From Pseudomonadota bacterium (lineage in GTDB: Bacteria; Desulfobacterota; Desulfovibrionia; Desulfovibrionales; Desulfomicrobiaceae), in contig JAEWKZ010000024.1 of NCBI GenBank assembly GCA_023393525.1, positions 62,001-126,000 of the forward strand: a DNA stretch of 64,000 bases. The letters run 5' to 3'. This document shows positions 26,175 to 34,181 of this stretch, one piece after another. How positions within the stretch are numbered: the stretch's first letter is position 1; each line of letters begins with the position of its first letter. Under the pieces are notes generated by a model that saw nothing but the letters and a program-made list of their open reading frames with translations, was not told the DNA's origin and made no database searches. A program made the translations under genes and the position numbers.

Positions 26175-26771
26175 TCAGCGGACGTTCAGGCGGTTCATGG
26201 CCGCGGTCAAACCCTCGGCGCAGTACTGCGCGAGCGCGTCCCGCGCCGCATCCAGCGCCTGGGCGACCTGGTCCCACTCCGGGGGTGAAAAAGAGCGCAG
26301 CACGTAGGCGGCCACATCCTCGCCGCCTTCGGGACGACCGATCCCCAGGCGGATGCGCGCGAAATCGCGGGTGCCGAGGTGCGCGGCAACGGACTTCAGC
26401 CCGTTGTGCCCGGCCAGGCCGCCTGAGAATTTGAACCGCACGGTGCCCAGGGACAAATCAAGTTCGTCATGGGCCACCAGGATCCGATCCGCGGGAATCC
26501 CGTTCTTTCGACTGAGCTCCCCCACCACCTGACCGCTGAGATTCATGAACGTCAGCGGCTTGGCGACGATCCAGCGCCTGGCGCCATGGTTCTCGACGAC
26601 ATCGAAGACTTCGGCATTCAGGCGTCCCCCGCGGGCGGCACAGGAGGTTCCGGGCTGCCGCTCCCAATGAGAAAGCATGTGGTCAGCCAGCATGAAACCG
26701 AAATTGTGCCGGGTCCTGGCGTACTTGACGCCGGGATTGCCCAGACCCACGATCAGGCCGTCATATGACAT
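26175..26771 (-). CDS. pth: Peptidyl-tRNA hydrolase
   Basis: A 198-residue Pth: it hydrolyses peptidyl-tRNA that has dropped from stalled ribosomes. The signatures are GLGNPGVKYARTRHNFGF with the catalytic His and conserved Asn, P-L-T-F-M-N-L-S-G, and V-A-H-D-E-L-D with the conserved Asp followed by GGLAGHNGLKSVAAHLG. Length is normal for bacterial Pth. It lies between the rplY hairpin and carD. Confidence 0.96.
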   Translation of the reverse strand: MSYDGLIVGLGNPGVKYARTRHNFGFMLADHMLSHWERQPGTSCAARGGRLNAEVFDVVENHGARRWIVAKPLTFMNLSGQVVGELSRKNGIPADRILVAHDELDLSLGTVRFKFSGGLAGHNGLKSVAAHLGTRDFARIRLGIGRPEGGEDVAAYVLRSFSPPEWDQVAQALDAARDALAQYCAEGLTAAMNRLNVR

Positions 26772-26799
26772 GGGAAACCGTCAGAAAAGAGGATGGAAG

Positions 26800-26837
26800 A
26801 AACAAGAAGACGGAGCCCTGCCACGGCAAGGCTCCGT
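26800..26837 (-). terminator. Hairpin between rplY and pth
   Basis: ACGGAGCC / GGCTCCGT (26810-26817 and 26830-26837) form an 8-bp stem with a 12-base loop, followed on the minus strand by TCTTCTTGTTTC. The T run is broken, so it is probably a partial terminator or processing site between the L25 and pth genes. Confidence 0.55.
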
Positions 26838-26848
26838 GCGTGATCAAA

Positions 26849-27442
26849 CTATTCTTCTTCTTCGGCGGTCTTGGCGCCGCGGGCGGTCTGGATCGCGATA
26901 ACGGGGAAGTTGCGATCGAACACGGCCTTCACGCCTTCGGGCATGGGAAGCTGGTCGACGAGCACCTTGCCGCCGATGTCAAGATCGGTCACGTCCACGA
27001 CGATGGCGTCGGGAATGACGGTGGGCAGGCAGCGAACCATGACGCGCTCCTGCAGGAGCTCAAGCTTGCCGCCAAGCACCACGCCCTTGGCGCGGCCGGA
27101 GGTCTCGACGGGAACGGTGACCTGCACTTCCTTGTCCAGATCGATACCGATGAAGTCCACATGGTCGTAACGACGCTTGACCGGATGCTTGACAAGCTTC
27201 TTGAACAGGGCGTTGCGCTTCTGCAGCTGACCGTCGAGTTCGATCTGCAGCTCGATCATCTTCGAGTAGCGAACCTTTTCGAAAGCCTTGCCCAAAGCCA
27301 GGTTGTCTACAGTAAAGGAGATGTTCTCACCCTTCGAATTGTAGAACACGCCGGGAACCAAACCATTGGAACGCAGACGGGAGCAAGGGCCTTTTCCCCT
27401 TTCCTCACGAGGCGTTAACTGCAAACTTGCGACTTCAGACAT
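26849..27442 (-). CDS. rplY: 50S ribosomal protein L25 / Ctc
   Basis: A 197-residue two-domain L25 of the TL5/Ctc type: an N-terminal 5S-rRNA-binding domain (L-T-P-R-E-E-R-G-K-G, F-Y-N-S-K-G-E-N, then H-P-V-K-R-R-Y-D-H-V-D-F), and a C-terminal beta domain from about residue 95. The C-terminal tail is acidic (A-E-E-E-E). Longer than E. coli L25 (94 residues) but standard for this family. ATG at 27442 with GGAG upstream. It follows prs at 51 bases, as in many bacteria. Confidence 0.96.
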   Translation of the reverse strand: MSEVASLQLTPREERGKGPCSRLRSNGLVPGVFYNSKGENISFTVDNLALGKAFEKVRYSKMIELQIELDGQLQKRNALFKKLVKHPVKRRYDHVDFIGIDLDKEVQVTVPVETSGRAKGVVLGGKLELLQERVMVRCLPTVIPDAIVVDVTDLDIGGKVLVDQLPMPEGVKAVFDRNFPVIAIQTARGAKTAEEEE

Positions 27443-27493
27443 GCTTTTCTCCTTTATTCATCAACTAAAAATCAATCTCTTGTCTGCCCGCGT

Positions 27494-28438
27494 TCAGCTG
27501 AACAGAACACTGACGGAAGATTCGGAATGGATATTGTGTATAGCCTTGGCAATAAGACTGCCAACGGAAATTACCTTGAATTTGTCACTGCTCATGGCCT
27601 GGGCGTTGAGCGGGATGGTATCGGTCACGATGACCTGCGAAAAGGCCGAATTGTTCAGGCGCTCCACGGCAGGTCCGGACAGGACCGCATGGGAGGCGCA
27701 GGCCACCACATCCTCGGCTCCGTTCTCGGCCAGCATGTTGCCAGCTTCGGTCATGGTTCCGGCGGTGTCGATCATGTCGTCGAGCACGACCGCGATCTTG
27801 CCCTTGACGTCGCCGATGAGCTGCATGGCGTGAGCCTTGTTGGGGCCCTCGCGGCGCTTGTCCACGATGGCCAGCCCCACGCCGAGGCGCTTGGCGTAGG
27901 CACGGGCGCGTTCGGTGCCGCCGGCGTCGGGCGAAACGATGATCAGATTGTCGCCGAGCTTGCGAATATATTCAAGCAGTACCTGGGCAGCATAGAGGTT
28001 GTCCACGGGCTTGTTGAAGAACCCCTGGATCTGGCCCGAATGCAGGTCGATGGTCAGCACCCGGTCCACGCCGGCCACGGTGATGAAGTCCGCCACCAGC
28101 TTGGCGCTGATGGGCGCCCTGGGCACGACCTTGCGGTCCTGGCGGGCGTAGCCGAAATAGGGGACCACCGCCGTCACCCGGCCCGCGCTGGCGCGTTTCA
28201 GGGCGTCGAGCATCAGGCAGAGCTCCATGAGATTGTGGTTGACCGGGGCGCAGGTGGATTGCACCACGTACACATCGTCGCCGCGGACGTTGTCGCCCAT
28301 TTCAACGCGGATCTCTCCATCGCTGAACTTGTCGACCAGGGAAGGAGTCAGCTTGCAGCCCAGATGATCACAAATGCGGGCAGCCAAAGCCGGATTGGCG
28401 GTTCCCGTGACAATTTTCAGCTCGCCCATGCGTGGCAT
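27494..28438 (-). CDS. prs: Ribose-phosphate pyrophosphokinase (PRPP synthetase)
   Basis: A 314-residue PRPP synthetase: ribose-5-phosphate plus ATP gives PRPP and AMP. Diagnostic segments are F-S-D-G-E-I-R-V, R-Q-D-R-K-V-V-P-R-A-P-I-S-A-K-L, D-L-H-S-G-Q-I-Q-G-F-F and the PRPP loop V-V-L-D-D-M-I-D-T-A-G-T. The ATG at 28438 has AAGGA seven bases upstream; an ATG at 28429 is also possible. It supplies PRPP used by nadC and pyrR products elsewhere in the window. Confidence 0.97.
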   Translation of the reverse strand: MPRMGELKIVTGTANPALAARICDHLGCKLTPSLVDKFSDGEIRVEMGDNVRGDDVYVVQSTCAPVNHNLMELCLMLDALKRASAGRVTAVVPYFGYARQDRKVVPRAPISAKLVADFITVAGVDRVLTIDLHSGQIQGFFNKPVDNLYAAQVLLEYIRKLGDNLIIVSPDAGGTERARAYAKRLGVGLAIVDKRREGPNKAHAMQLIGDVKGKIAVVLDDMIDTAGTMTEAGNMLAENGAEDVVACASHAVLSGPAVERLNNSAFSQVIVTDTIPLNAQAMSSDKFKVISVGSLIAKAIHNIHSESSVSVLFS

Positions 28439-28459
28439 AATCTGTCCTTGGATGAAAAA

Positions 28460-28535
28460 TGGCTGGGGCGGGAGGATTCGAACCTCCGAATGACGGAACC
28501 AAAACCCGTTGCCTTGCCAGCTTGGCTACGCCCCA
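28460..28535 (-). tRNA. tRNA-Gln (anticodon TTG)
   Basis: On the minus strand the gene begins TGGGGCG and ends CGCCCCA plus GCCA, giving a 7-bp acceptor stem, G discriminator and an encoded CCA. The anticodon stem-loop ACGGG-TTTTGGT-TCCGT carries TTG (UUG), and GGAGG-TTCGAAT-CCTCC forms the T arm. UUG is the glutamine anticodon. It lies between ispE and prs. Confidence 0.96.
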
Positions 28536-28626
28536 ACACAGGTCGCCCGGCCTGCCTGGCCATGGCTTCCCCACGTAAAAGAAAAAGACCGCCGGGTTTG
28601 TGGTCCCGCAGCCCAACCTTCAACCT

Positions 28627-29508
28627 TCACGATCCCTCTCCCGGCCCGGTGGCGTGACACGCGTGCCCCAAGGACCGCATGTGGTCCGCGCACTCCCGCG
28701 CGCGCTCCGGAGAAGAAAAAAGAGCCACAAAACTTGAACCGCTTCCACTCATGACGCAGGCGTCTGGAAAGTGATTCAGTATTTGCGTTTTGACCTCGTA
28801 AAGCATTGGAAATTCTTGAAAAACAACTTCTTCAAATCCATTCCAAAGCCTGGGCGGTTTCGTGAAGCAAAGACTCTTAATAGGGCTCATTTCGGGTGTC
28901 AACTCTTTTCTTGACCGCGCCTGGCCGGCCTCACGCATCTCGTCCCAGCACCGGTACGCCAGCCGCGTGTTGACGTGCACGTCCGGACAGACCACCAGGG
29001 CCACGTAGCCCGACAGGTCGCAGCATACCGGAGCCACGACCTCGCCGATGCCCGTGACCCAGGCCGGGCCGCCCTGGAGGAAGAAGGGCACGTCCGCACC
29101 CAGGGTCAGGGCCAGCGCGGCCAGGGCGGACGGGGTCAGGCCCCTCTCCCCCGCCCGGGCATTGAGCCATGAAAGAAAGGCGGCCGCATCGCTGCTGCCG
29201 CCTCCCAGGCCAGCGCCCATGGGGATGTTCTTGGTCAGATGGGCCACGACGCCTGGCGCGAAGCCCGTGGCGGAGGCGAAACCGGCGTATGCCCTGGACA
29301 GGATGTTGTCCGTGGCGTCCAGGGAGGGGATGGAACAGGTCAACCGCAGCCCCGCCTCCTCGGACAGGCGCAATTCCAGGGTGTCGCAGGGGGCGGGGAG
29401 CGGATAGAAGAGGCTTTCTATCTCGTGATAGCCGTCCGCCCGCACCCCCACGATGTCCAGGTAGAGATTGACCTTGCACCCGGGGTGCAGCCTCCAGGTC
29501 CTGCTCAT
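28627..29508 (-). CDS. ispE: 4-diphosphocytidyl-2-C-methyl-D-erythritol kinase
   Basis: A 293-residue GHMP-family kinase of the MEP isoprenoid pathway: phosphorylates CDP-ME. Signatures are C-K-V-N-L-Y-L-D-I-V-G-V-R-x-D-G-Y-H-E-I and the GHMP glycine loop P-M-G-A-G-L-G-G-G-S-S-D-A-A, plus a late G-S-G-S-S motif near residue 262. ATG at 29508 has GGGGAGAG upstream; a TTG six codons earlier is not preferred. The tRNA-Gln follows. Divergence from canonical length is small. Confidence 0.95.
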   Translation of the reverse strand: MSRTWRLHPGCKVNLYLDIVGVRADGYHEIESLFYPLPAPCDTLELRLSEEAGLRLTCSIPSLDATDNILSRAYAGFASATGFAPGVVAHLTKNIPMGAGLGGGSSDAAAFLSWLNARAGERGLTPSALAALALTLGADVPFFLQGGPAWVTGIGEVVAPVCCDLSGYVALVVCPDVHVNTRLAYRCWDEMREAGQARSRKELTPEMSPIKSLCFTKPPRLWNGFEEVVFQEFPMLYEVKTQILNHFPDACVMSGSGSSFVALFSSPERARECADHMRSLGHACHATGPGEGS

Positions 29509-29530
29509 CCGCGCGGCTCTCCCCAATCCA

Positions 29531-30952
29531 TCACGACAGGGGCACGGTGCGGAACACGTTGCGGCCCTGGCGCTTGATGAGCAGCATGACCACGCCTTTT
29601 TCCCTGCCGTCGCCCTCGATCACGGCCTTGAAGGCCTGGACCGTGTTCACGGCCTTGCCGTTGGCTTCAAGAATCACGTCTCCCGCGTTCAGATCGTTCT
29701 GCGCGGCCAGGGACCCTTCGCCCACCTCGACCACCAGAAGCCCCTGGGCGCGTTCGAGTCCGAGCGCCTTGGCCTCGGCGTCGGTCACGGGCCGAACGCC
29801 CAGGCCAAGGACATCCTCGTCCGCGCCTTCCGGAGCGCTCCGGCCGCCCTGCGCCACCTTCTCCGCGCTGCGCTCGCCCAGCACCAGAGGAATCTTCACG
29901 GCCTTGCCTTCGCGCCAGACCGACAGCGTGATCTTCACGCCGGGCAAGAGGTCGCCGATCTTGCGGGTCAGGTCGCCGGCGTCGTCCACGGGCACGCCGT
30001 CCACGGCGACAATCACGTCCCCGGCCTTTATCCCGGCCTTCTGCGCCGGGTCGCCTTCGGTCACCGATGAAACCAGGGCGCCACGGGCCTGCTCAAGCCC
30101 CAGGGCCTTGGCCGAGTTCTCGTCCACGTCCTGGATGGAAACGCCCAGCCAGCCGCGCTTCACGCTCTTGTATTCCTTGAGCTGCTCGATGACCTGCCTG
30201 GCCAGACCGCTGGGGATGGCGAAGCCGATGCCCTGGCCAGAAGCCACGATGGCCGTGTTGATGCCGATGACCTGGCCGTCCAGATTTATGAGAGGCCCAC
30301 CGCTGTTGCCGGGGTTGATGGAGGCGTCGGTCTGGATGAAGTTGTCATAGGGGCCCGCGCCGATGGTGCGTCCCTTGGCGCTGACAATGCCGGCCGTGAC
30401 GGTGTGGTCCAGGCCGAAGGGGTTGCCGATGGCCATGACCCACTGTCCGACCTTGAGCGCGTCGGAATCGCCGAAGACGAGATAGGGCAGGGGCTTGTCG
30501 GCCGTGATCTTCAGCAGGGCCAGATCGGTCTCCCTGTCCGTGCCGATGACTTCGGCATCGTAGGATTGGTCGCCGTTCTTCCCGGCTTGCAGGTTGACCT
30601 TGATGGAATCCGCGCCCTCGATGACATGATTGTTGGTCACGATGTAGCCGTCGGCCGAAAAGACGAAGCCCGAACCCAGGGAGCGCTGTTCACGCGGCGC
30701 TCTGCCCTGCTCTCCGAAAAAGCGTTCGAACTGGTCAAAGAAATCACCGAAGGGGTGCTGGCCTCGGGGCGCCTGACGGAAAAACTGCTCCATGTTGCGC
30801 TGGCCTTTGACCACCTTGACCGTGCTGATATTGACCACCGCCTTGCCCGACGTTTCCGCGAGTTCCGTGAAATCCGGCAACTGCGCCGCGGACAGGGTCG
30901 CCGAAGCCAGAAACACGAACAGTAATGTATGAAACCACGTCGCATATTTCAT
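29531..30952 (-). CDS. degP: Do-family (DegP/HtrA) periplasmic serine protease
   Basis: A 473-residue trypsin-like protease/chaperone. Signal peptide about 22 residues (TLLFVFLASATLSAA). The catalytic triad is visible: His in T-N-N-H-V-I, Asp in E-T-D-L-A-L-L-K-I, and Ser in N-P-G-N-S-G-G-P. Two PDZ domains follow (about residues 255-345 and 375-470). GGAGG lies 9 bases before the ATG. The linker between catalytic His and N-terminus holds a Gln/Arg/Phe-rich segment (Q-F-F-R-Q), as in DegP loop LA. Likely monitors envelope protein folding; the ispE gene follows 22 bases later. Confidence 0.95.
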   Translation of the reverse strand: MKYATWFHTLLFVFLASATLSAAQLPDFTELAETSGKAVVNISTVKVVKGQRNMEQFFRQAPRGQHPFGDFFDQFERFFGEQGRAPREQRSLGSGFVFSADGYIVTNNHVIEGADSIKVNLQAGKNGDQSYDAEVIGTDRETDLALLKITADKPLPYLVFGDSDALKVGQWVMAIGNPFGLDHTVTAGIVSAKGRTIGAGPYDNFIQTDASINPGNSGGPLINLDGQVIGINTAIVASGQGIGFAIPSGLARQVIEQLKEYKSVKRGWLGVSIQDVDENSAKALGLEQARGALVSSVTEGDPAQKAGIKAGDVIVAVDGVPVDDAGDLTRKIGDLLPGVKITLSVWREGKAVKIPLVLGERSAEKVAQGGRSAPEGADEDVLGLGVRPVTDAEAKALGLERAQGLLVVEVGEGSLAAQNDLNAGDVILEANGKAVNTVQAFKAVIEGDGREKGVVMLLIKRQGRNVFRTVPLS

Positions 30953-31098
30953 GTGGAACCTCCGTGTAGTAGTGACATTGAGCTCGAAGCATCGATCATG
31001 CCAGCGCCAACACCTGGAATGAAAAAGAAAAAAAGGTCACGCAGCCGCTGCCGGCGCAAATCTTTGCACATCCGCGCCCGCGCCGGGGAGCACGCCGC

Positions 31099-32070
31099 TC
31101 ATTCCTGCACATGGGGACAGGGCAATCCCTGCACGAAACGCATGGTCGCCCACTCCGACCAGTACATCCGGCCGCGCCCGGAGCCCACGAAACCGACATG
31201 CCCCCCGGTCCGGGGAGTGAGCAGCCTCAGGCTGGGGTTGTCCCGGACCTGTTCGACAGGATAGCAGCGCGGCCCCAGAAAAGGATCGTTGACCGCGTTG
31301 ATGATGCAGGCGGGCCGGTCGATCCCGGACAGGAACCGCAGCGAGCTGGAACGCCGCCAATAGTCGAGCGCATCCCGGAACCCATGCAGCGGGGCCGTGA
31401 AGCGATCGTCGAACTGGCGAAATGTGCGCAGCTTCTCGACGCCGTCCAGGTCGAGCGCTCCGGGAAAAAGCCGACCCTTTTCAATAATCTTCTTTCGCAG
31501 TTGGTCAAGCAGATAGCGCGTGTAGAGGGCGCACTGGGGGCGGGCCAGGGCGCGGGCCGAATCCTCCAGATCGCAGGGCACGGAAATGGCCACGGCCCGG
31601 CGCACGATGGCCGGGATGCTCGACGGCTCCTCGCCCAGGTATTTGAGAACCACGTTGCCCCCGAGGCTGAAGCCCACCAGATGCACGTCGCGGTAGCGGC
31701 CCAGGGAAACGACCATGGACAGCACCTCGTGCAGGTCCCGGGTCCAGCCCGAATGGTACATGGTCACCTTGCGGTTGGGCTCCCCGCCGCAACCCCGGAA
31801 GTTCATGGCCAGGGCGTCGAAACCGTGAGCCCTGGCCGCCGATACCATGCCGAGCACATACTTGCGCCTGGAGTGCCCTTCCAGGCCATGCAGGATGACA
31901 AGCAGGGCATCCCCTTCTCCCCGGGACCAGTCCAGATCCACGAAATCCCCGTCGGAGGTCTCCAGACGCTCCCGCTCGTAGGAAACATCGGGCCGGGGGC
32001 GGAACAGCGGCGGAAAAAGAGTCTGCACGTGTCCGGAGGAAAAGGGGAACGCGGTCGCAAGCCGCACCAC
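31099..32070 (-). CDS. YheT/UPF0017-type alpha/beta hydrolase
   Basis: A 323-residue alpha/beta hydrolase. Family signatures: G-H-V-Q-T-L-F-P-P near the N-terminus, L-V-I-L-H-G-L-E-G-H-S with the oxyanion region, F-R-G-C-G-G-E-P-N, the nucleophile elbow G-F-S-L-G-G-N (Ser), and later catalytic Asp (A-V-N-D-P-F) and His (T-G-G-H-V-G-F-V). The physiological substrate is not known; some homologues are esterases. The start is GTG at 32070, three bases after the cyclophilin stop, with GAGGAG upstream. Also seen: the C-terminus H-V-Q-E. Confidence 0.9.
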   Translation of the reverse strand: MVRLATAFPFSSGHVQTLFPPLFRPRPDVSYERERLETSDGDFVDLDWSRGEGDALLVILHGLEGHSRRKYVLGMVSAARAHGFDALAMNFRGCGGEPNRKVTMYHSGWTRDLHEVLSMVVSLGRYRDVHLVGFSLGGNVVLKYLGEEPSSIPAIVRRAVAISVPCDLEDSARALARPQCALYTRYLLDQLRKKIIEKGRLFPGALDLDGVEKLRTFRQFDDRFTAPLHGFRDALDYWRRSSSLRFLSGIDRPACIINAVNDPFLGPRCYPVEQVRDNPSLRLLTPRTGGHVGFVGSGRGRMYWSEWATMRFVQGLPCPHVQE

Positions 32071-32073
32071 CCT

Positions 32074-32559
32074 TTACTCCTCGACGCTGACGCGGGTGAT
32101 GACGACCGGCTCCTTGGGCACGTCCTGATGAAAGCCGAAGCTGCCGGTGGGCACGCCGGCGATCTCGTCCATGACTTCAAGCCCGTCCACCACCTTGGCG
32201 AATACGGCGTAGCCGAAGTCCCTGGCCCCATGATCGAGAAAGGCGTTGTCGCGCAGGTTGATGAAAAACTGGGAGGTGGCGCTGTCCACGGCCTGAGTCC
32301 GGGCCATGGCAAGGGTGCCGCGCTGGTTCTTGAGGCCGTTGTCCGCTTCGTTCTTGATCGGCTTGCCCGTTTTCTTCTCGCTCATGGTTTCGGTCATGCC
32401 GCCGCCCTGAATCATGAAATTGGGGATGACGCGGTGAAAAATCGTCCCGTCGTAAAAACCCTCGCGCACATAGCCGAGAAAATTCTCGCAGGTCAGGGGG
32501 GCCTTGTCGGTCAGCAGTTCAATCTTCATCGTGCCCTTGGTGGTTTCCATGATTATCAT
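32074..32559 (-). CDS. Cyclophilin-type peptidyl-prolyl cis-trans isomerase
   Basis: A 161-residue cytoplasmic cyclophilin accelerating proline isomerisation. Hallmarks: F-H-R-V-I-P-N-F-M-I-Q-G-G (catalytic Arg), M-A-R-T-Q-A-V-D-S-A-T-S-Q-F-F-I-N and V-F-A-K-V-V-D-G-L-E-V-M-D. There is no signal peptide. ATG at 32559 overlaps the TGA of the O-methyltransferase gene (ATGA), with AGGAG seven bases upstream. It is followed 3 bases later by the YheT-type hydrolase, so the four minus-strand genes 33631-31099 form one translationally coupled set. Confidence 0.95.
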   Translation of the reverse strand: MIIMETTKGTMKIELLTDKAPLTCENFLGYVREGFYDGTIFHRVIPNFMIQGGGMTETMSEKKTGKPIKNEADNGLKNQRGTLAMARTQAVDSATSQFFINLRDNAFLDHGARDFGYAVFAKVVDGLEVMDEIAGVPTGSFGFHQDVPKEPVVITRVSVEE

Positions 32560-33185
32560 GTGAATTCTCCTGTGTTTTTTTTGAGCGCCAGGCAGATTCC
32601 GTCCCGCTCCGGCGCATGGTCGGGTAAAAATGCGTACACGTTGACCGCGTCCCAGCGTCCGGAATCACGGATCAGGAGGTTGAAGCCCCCCGCGTCGGCA
32701 AAAGCGGTGTTGTCCGCGACAAGCAGGCCCCCGGGCCGAAGCAGGCGGTGGCAGACGGGTTCGAGGTCGGCGTAGTACCGCTGGTCCACGTCCAGAAACA
32801 GCAGATCGAACCCGCCGCCAGCAAGGGGCAGGTTCCGGGCGTCGGCGCAGAGCACGGCGCAGCGGTCCGCCAGCCCGCAGGCCGCGAGGTTGGAGCGCGC
32901 TTCCCGGCAATGGGCCTCGTGCATGTCCACGCTCAGAACACACCCGCCCGTCTCGCGCATGGCGTCGGCCAGAAAGAAAGCGGAGTACCCCACCGCCGTC
33001 CCCAACTCAAGCACGCGCACGGCCCCCATGACCCGGCACAACAGGGCCAGCAGCCCTCCCATGACCGGCCCGACCACGGGAATGCCCCGCGCGGAGGCGG
33101 CCGCGGCCAGCCGCGACTCCTCCGGCGCCCTGCGCGGAACCAGAGACCGGAAACATGCGTGCGGGTCGCCTACGAGGCGGGGCAA
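32556..33185 (-). CDS. O-methyltransferase (SAM-dependent, COG4122 type)
   Basis: A roughly 209-residue class I methyltransferase. The SAM-binding motif V-L-E-L-G-T-A-V-G-Y-S-A is preceded by the family's A-A-x-A-R-G-I-P-V-V-G-P-V-M-G-G-L-L region, and D-L-L-F-L-D-V-D (acidic post-II motif) and G-G-L-L-V-A-D-N follow. The start is the problem: there is no in-frame ATG before this domain. A TTG at 33185 with GGAG about 8 bases upstream is the best candidate and overlaps rimI by 16 bases. The open frame runs back to 33464 inside rimI, and that part is Arg/Gly-rich antisense-like sequence. Confidence 0.83.
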   Translation of the reverse strand: MPRLVGDPHACFRSLVPRRAPEESRLAAAASARGIPVVGPVMGGLLALLCRVMGAVRVLELGTAVGYSAFFLADAMRETGGCVLSVDMHEAHCREARSNLAACGLADRCAVLCADARNLPLAGGGFDLLFLDVDQRYYADLEPVCHRLLRPGGLLVADNTAFADAGGFNLLIRDSGRWDAVNVYAFLPDHAPERDGICLALKKNTGEFT

Positions 33186-33631
33186 GCCGTCCACTCCAGC
33201 ACCAGGGCGTCCTCTCCGCTGTCGGCGTAATAGCCCTTGCGCACTCCCGCCCGCGCGAATCCGCAGCCCGCGTAGAGGGCCCTGGCGGCCACGTTGCCGC
33301 TGCGTACCTCGAGCACCGCGCGGCAGGCCCCGCGCAACCGGCCCTGCTCCAGAAAATAGGTCAGCAGCTTCCGGCCGAGACCTCGACCCCGCAGGGCGGG
33401 AATCACGGCCACGTTGACTATTTCCAGTTCCGCCGCCACACTGTAGGAGGTCAGATACGCGCACAATCCCGAGGCGTTGAAGGCCCCCACGGCCAGAAAC
33501 CGGTCCTGTCCGAGCACGCGCTCGAACTGGCCGGCGTCCCAGGCATCGGGAAAAACCGAGGCCTCAAGCCTGGCCAGGGCTTCCGAGTCCGCAGGCCCCA
33601 GAAGGCGCAATTCAATATCCGTATCGACCAT
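33170..33631 (-). CDS. rimI: Ribosomal protein S18-alanine N-acetyltransferase
   Basis: A 153-residue GNAT acetyltransferase, most like RimI: E-I-V-N-V-A-V-I-P-A-L-R-G-R-G-L-G-R-K-L-L is the acetyl-CoA motif (RxxGxG), and the later G-N-V-A-A-R-A-L-Y-A-G-C-G-F is the RimI-type end. ATG at 33631 places the protein start at M-V-D-T-D-I-E-L-R. An in-frame ATG at 33661 would overlap the divergent Nudix gene start; I prefer 33631. The identity as RimI rather than another GNAT rests on size and the N-A-A-R-x-L-Y-x-x-x-G-F motif. Confidence 0.8.
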   Translation of the reverse strand: MVDTDIELRLLGPADSEALARLEASVFPDAWDAGQFERVLGQDRFLAVGAFNASGLCAYLTSYSVAAELEIVNVAVIPALRGRGLGRKLLTYFLEQGRLRGACRAVLEVRSGNVAARALYAGCGFARAGVRKGYYADSGEDALVLEWTACPAS

Positions 33632-33659
33632 CCTCAACCCCGGAAAAGCGTGGAAATGC

Positions 33660-34181
33660 ATGTCCGTTGAACCAAGCCAGGAAAAAATCCATGTCGTGGA
33701 CGAAAACAATCTGCCCCTGGCCGTGATGAGCGCCGAACAGGTCCATGCGCAGGGACTCAGACACAGGGGTTTTCTGCTTTTGCTGACGGACGGACAGGGA
33801 CGGCTGGTGTTGCGCAGGCTGGACAAGAGCCACCCGCTCCACCCGGGGCGCTGGGATCTCGTGGGCTGCGGCCACATCATGGCCGAAGAGGCCGCCGAGG
33901 AAGCCGCCGAGCGCCATCTGCCCCAGGCTGCCGCCGACATGGCGCAGGGCCTCAGGCACTCCACGACCCTGACCACGGGAGCGGGCACGGGCGCGGAAAT
34001 CGTGGAGGTCTTTTCCGCCGCGCTCTCAAGCCAGGGCGCGGCCGCCCTCCTGCGGGACCTGAACTTCATGGCCGTGGACGCGGACGAACTGGCCGCCCTG
34101 GCCACTTCCTATCCGGACCGGCTGTCCCCGGCCCTGCTGACCGTTTGGCGCTCCCGCCTGCACCAGCCCGACGCTAGTTGA
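33660..34181 (+). CDS. Nudix-fold protein with degenerate Nudix box
   Basis: A 173-residue protein resembling Nudix hydrolases of the isopentenyl-diphosphate isomerase-like group, as shown by R-H-R-G-F-L-L-L-L, L-V-L-R-R-L-D-K-S-H-P and G-R-W-D-L-V-G-C-G-H-I. The Nudix box GX5EX7REUXEEXGU is degenerate: the REUxEE part reads R-H-L-P-Q-A, so key catalytic glutamates are gone. It may be inactive or bind a nucleotide or other ligand without hydrolysis. ATG at 33660 lies 28 bases from the divergent rimI start; GGA is 6 bases upstream. It overlaps mreB at the 3' end by 8 bases. Confidence 0.75.
   Translation: MSVEPSQEKIHVVDENNLPLAVMSAEQVHAQGLRHRGFLLLLTDGQGRLVLRRLDKSHPLHPGRWDLVGCGHIMAEEAAEEAAERHLPQAAADMAQGLRHSTTLTTGAGTGAEIVEVFSAALSSQGAAALLRDLNFMAVDADELAALATSYPDRLSPALLTVWRSRLHQPDAS

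Noticed and set aside
30929..31264. Lys/Arg-rich 111-codon plus-strand frame
   Set aside because: Overlaps degP 5' region and the YheT-type gene antisense; no binding site.
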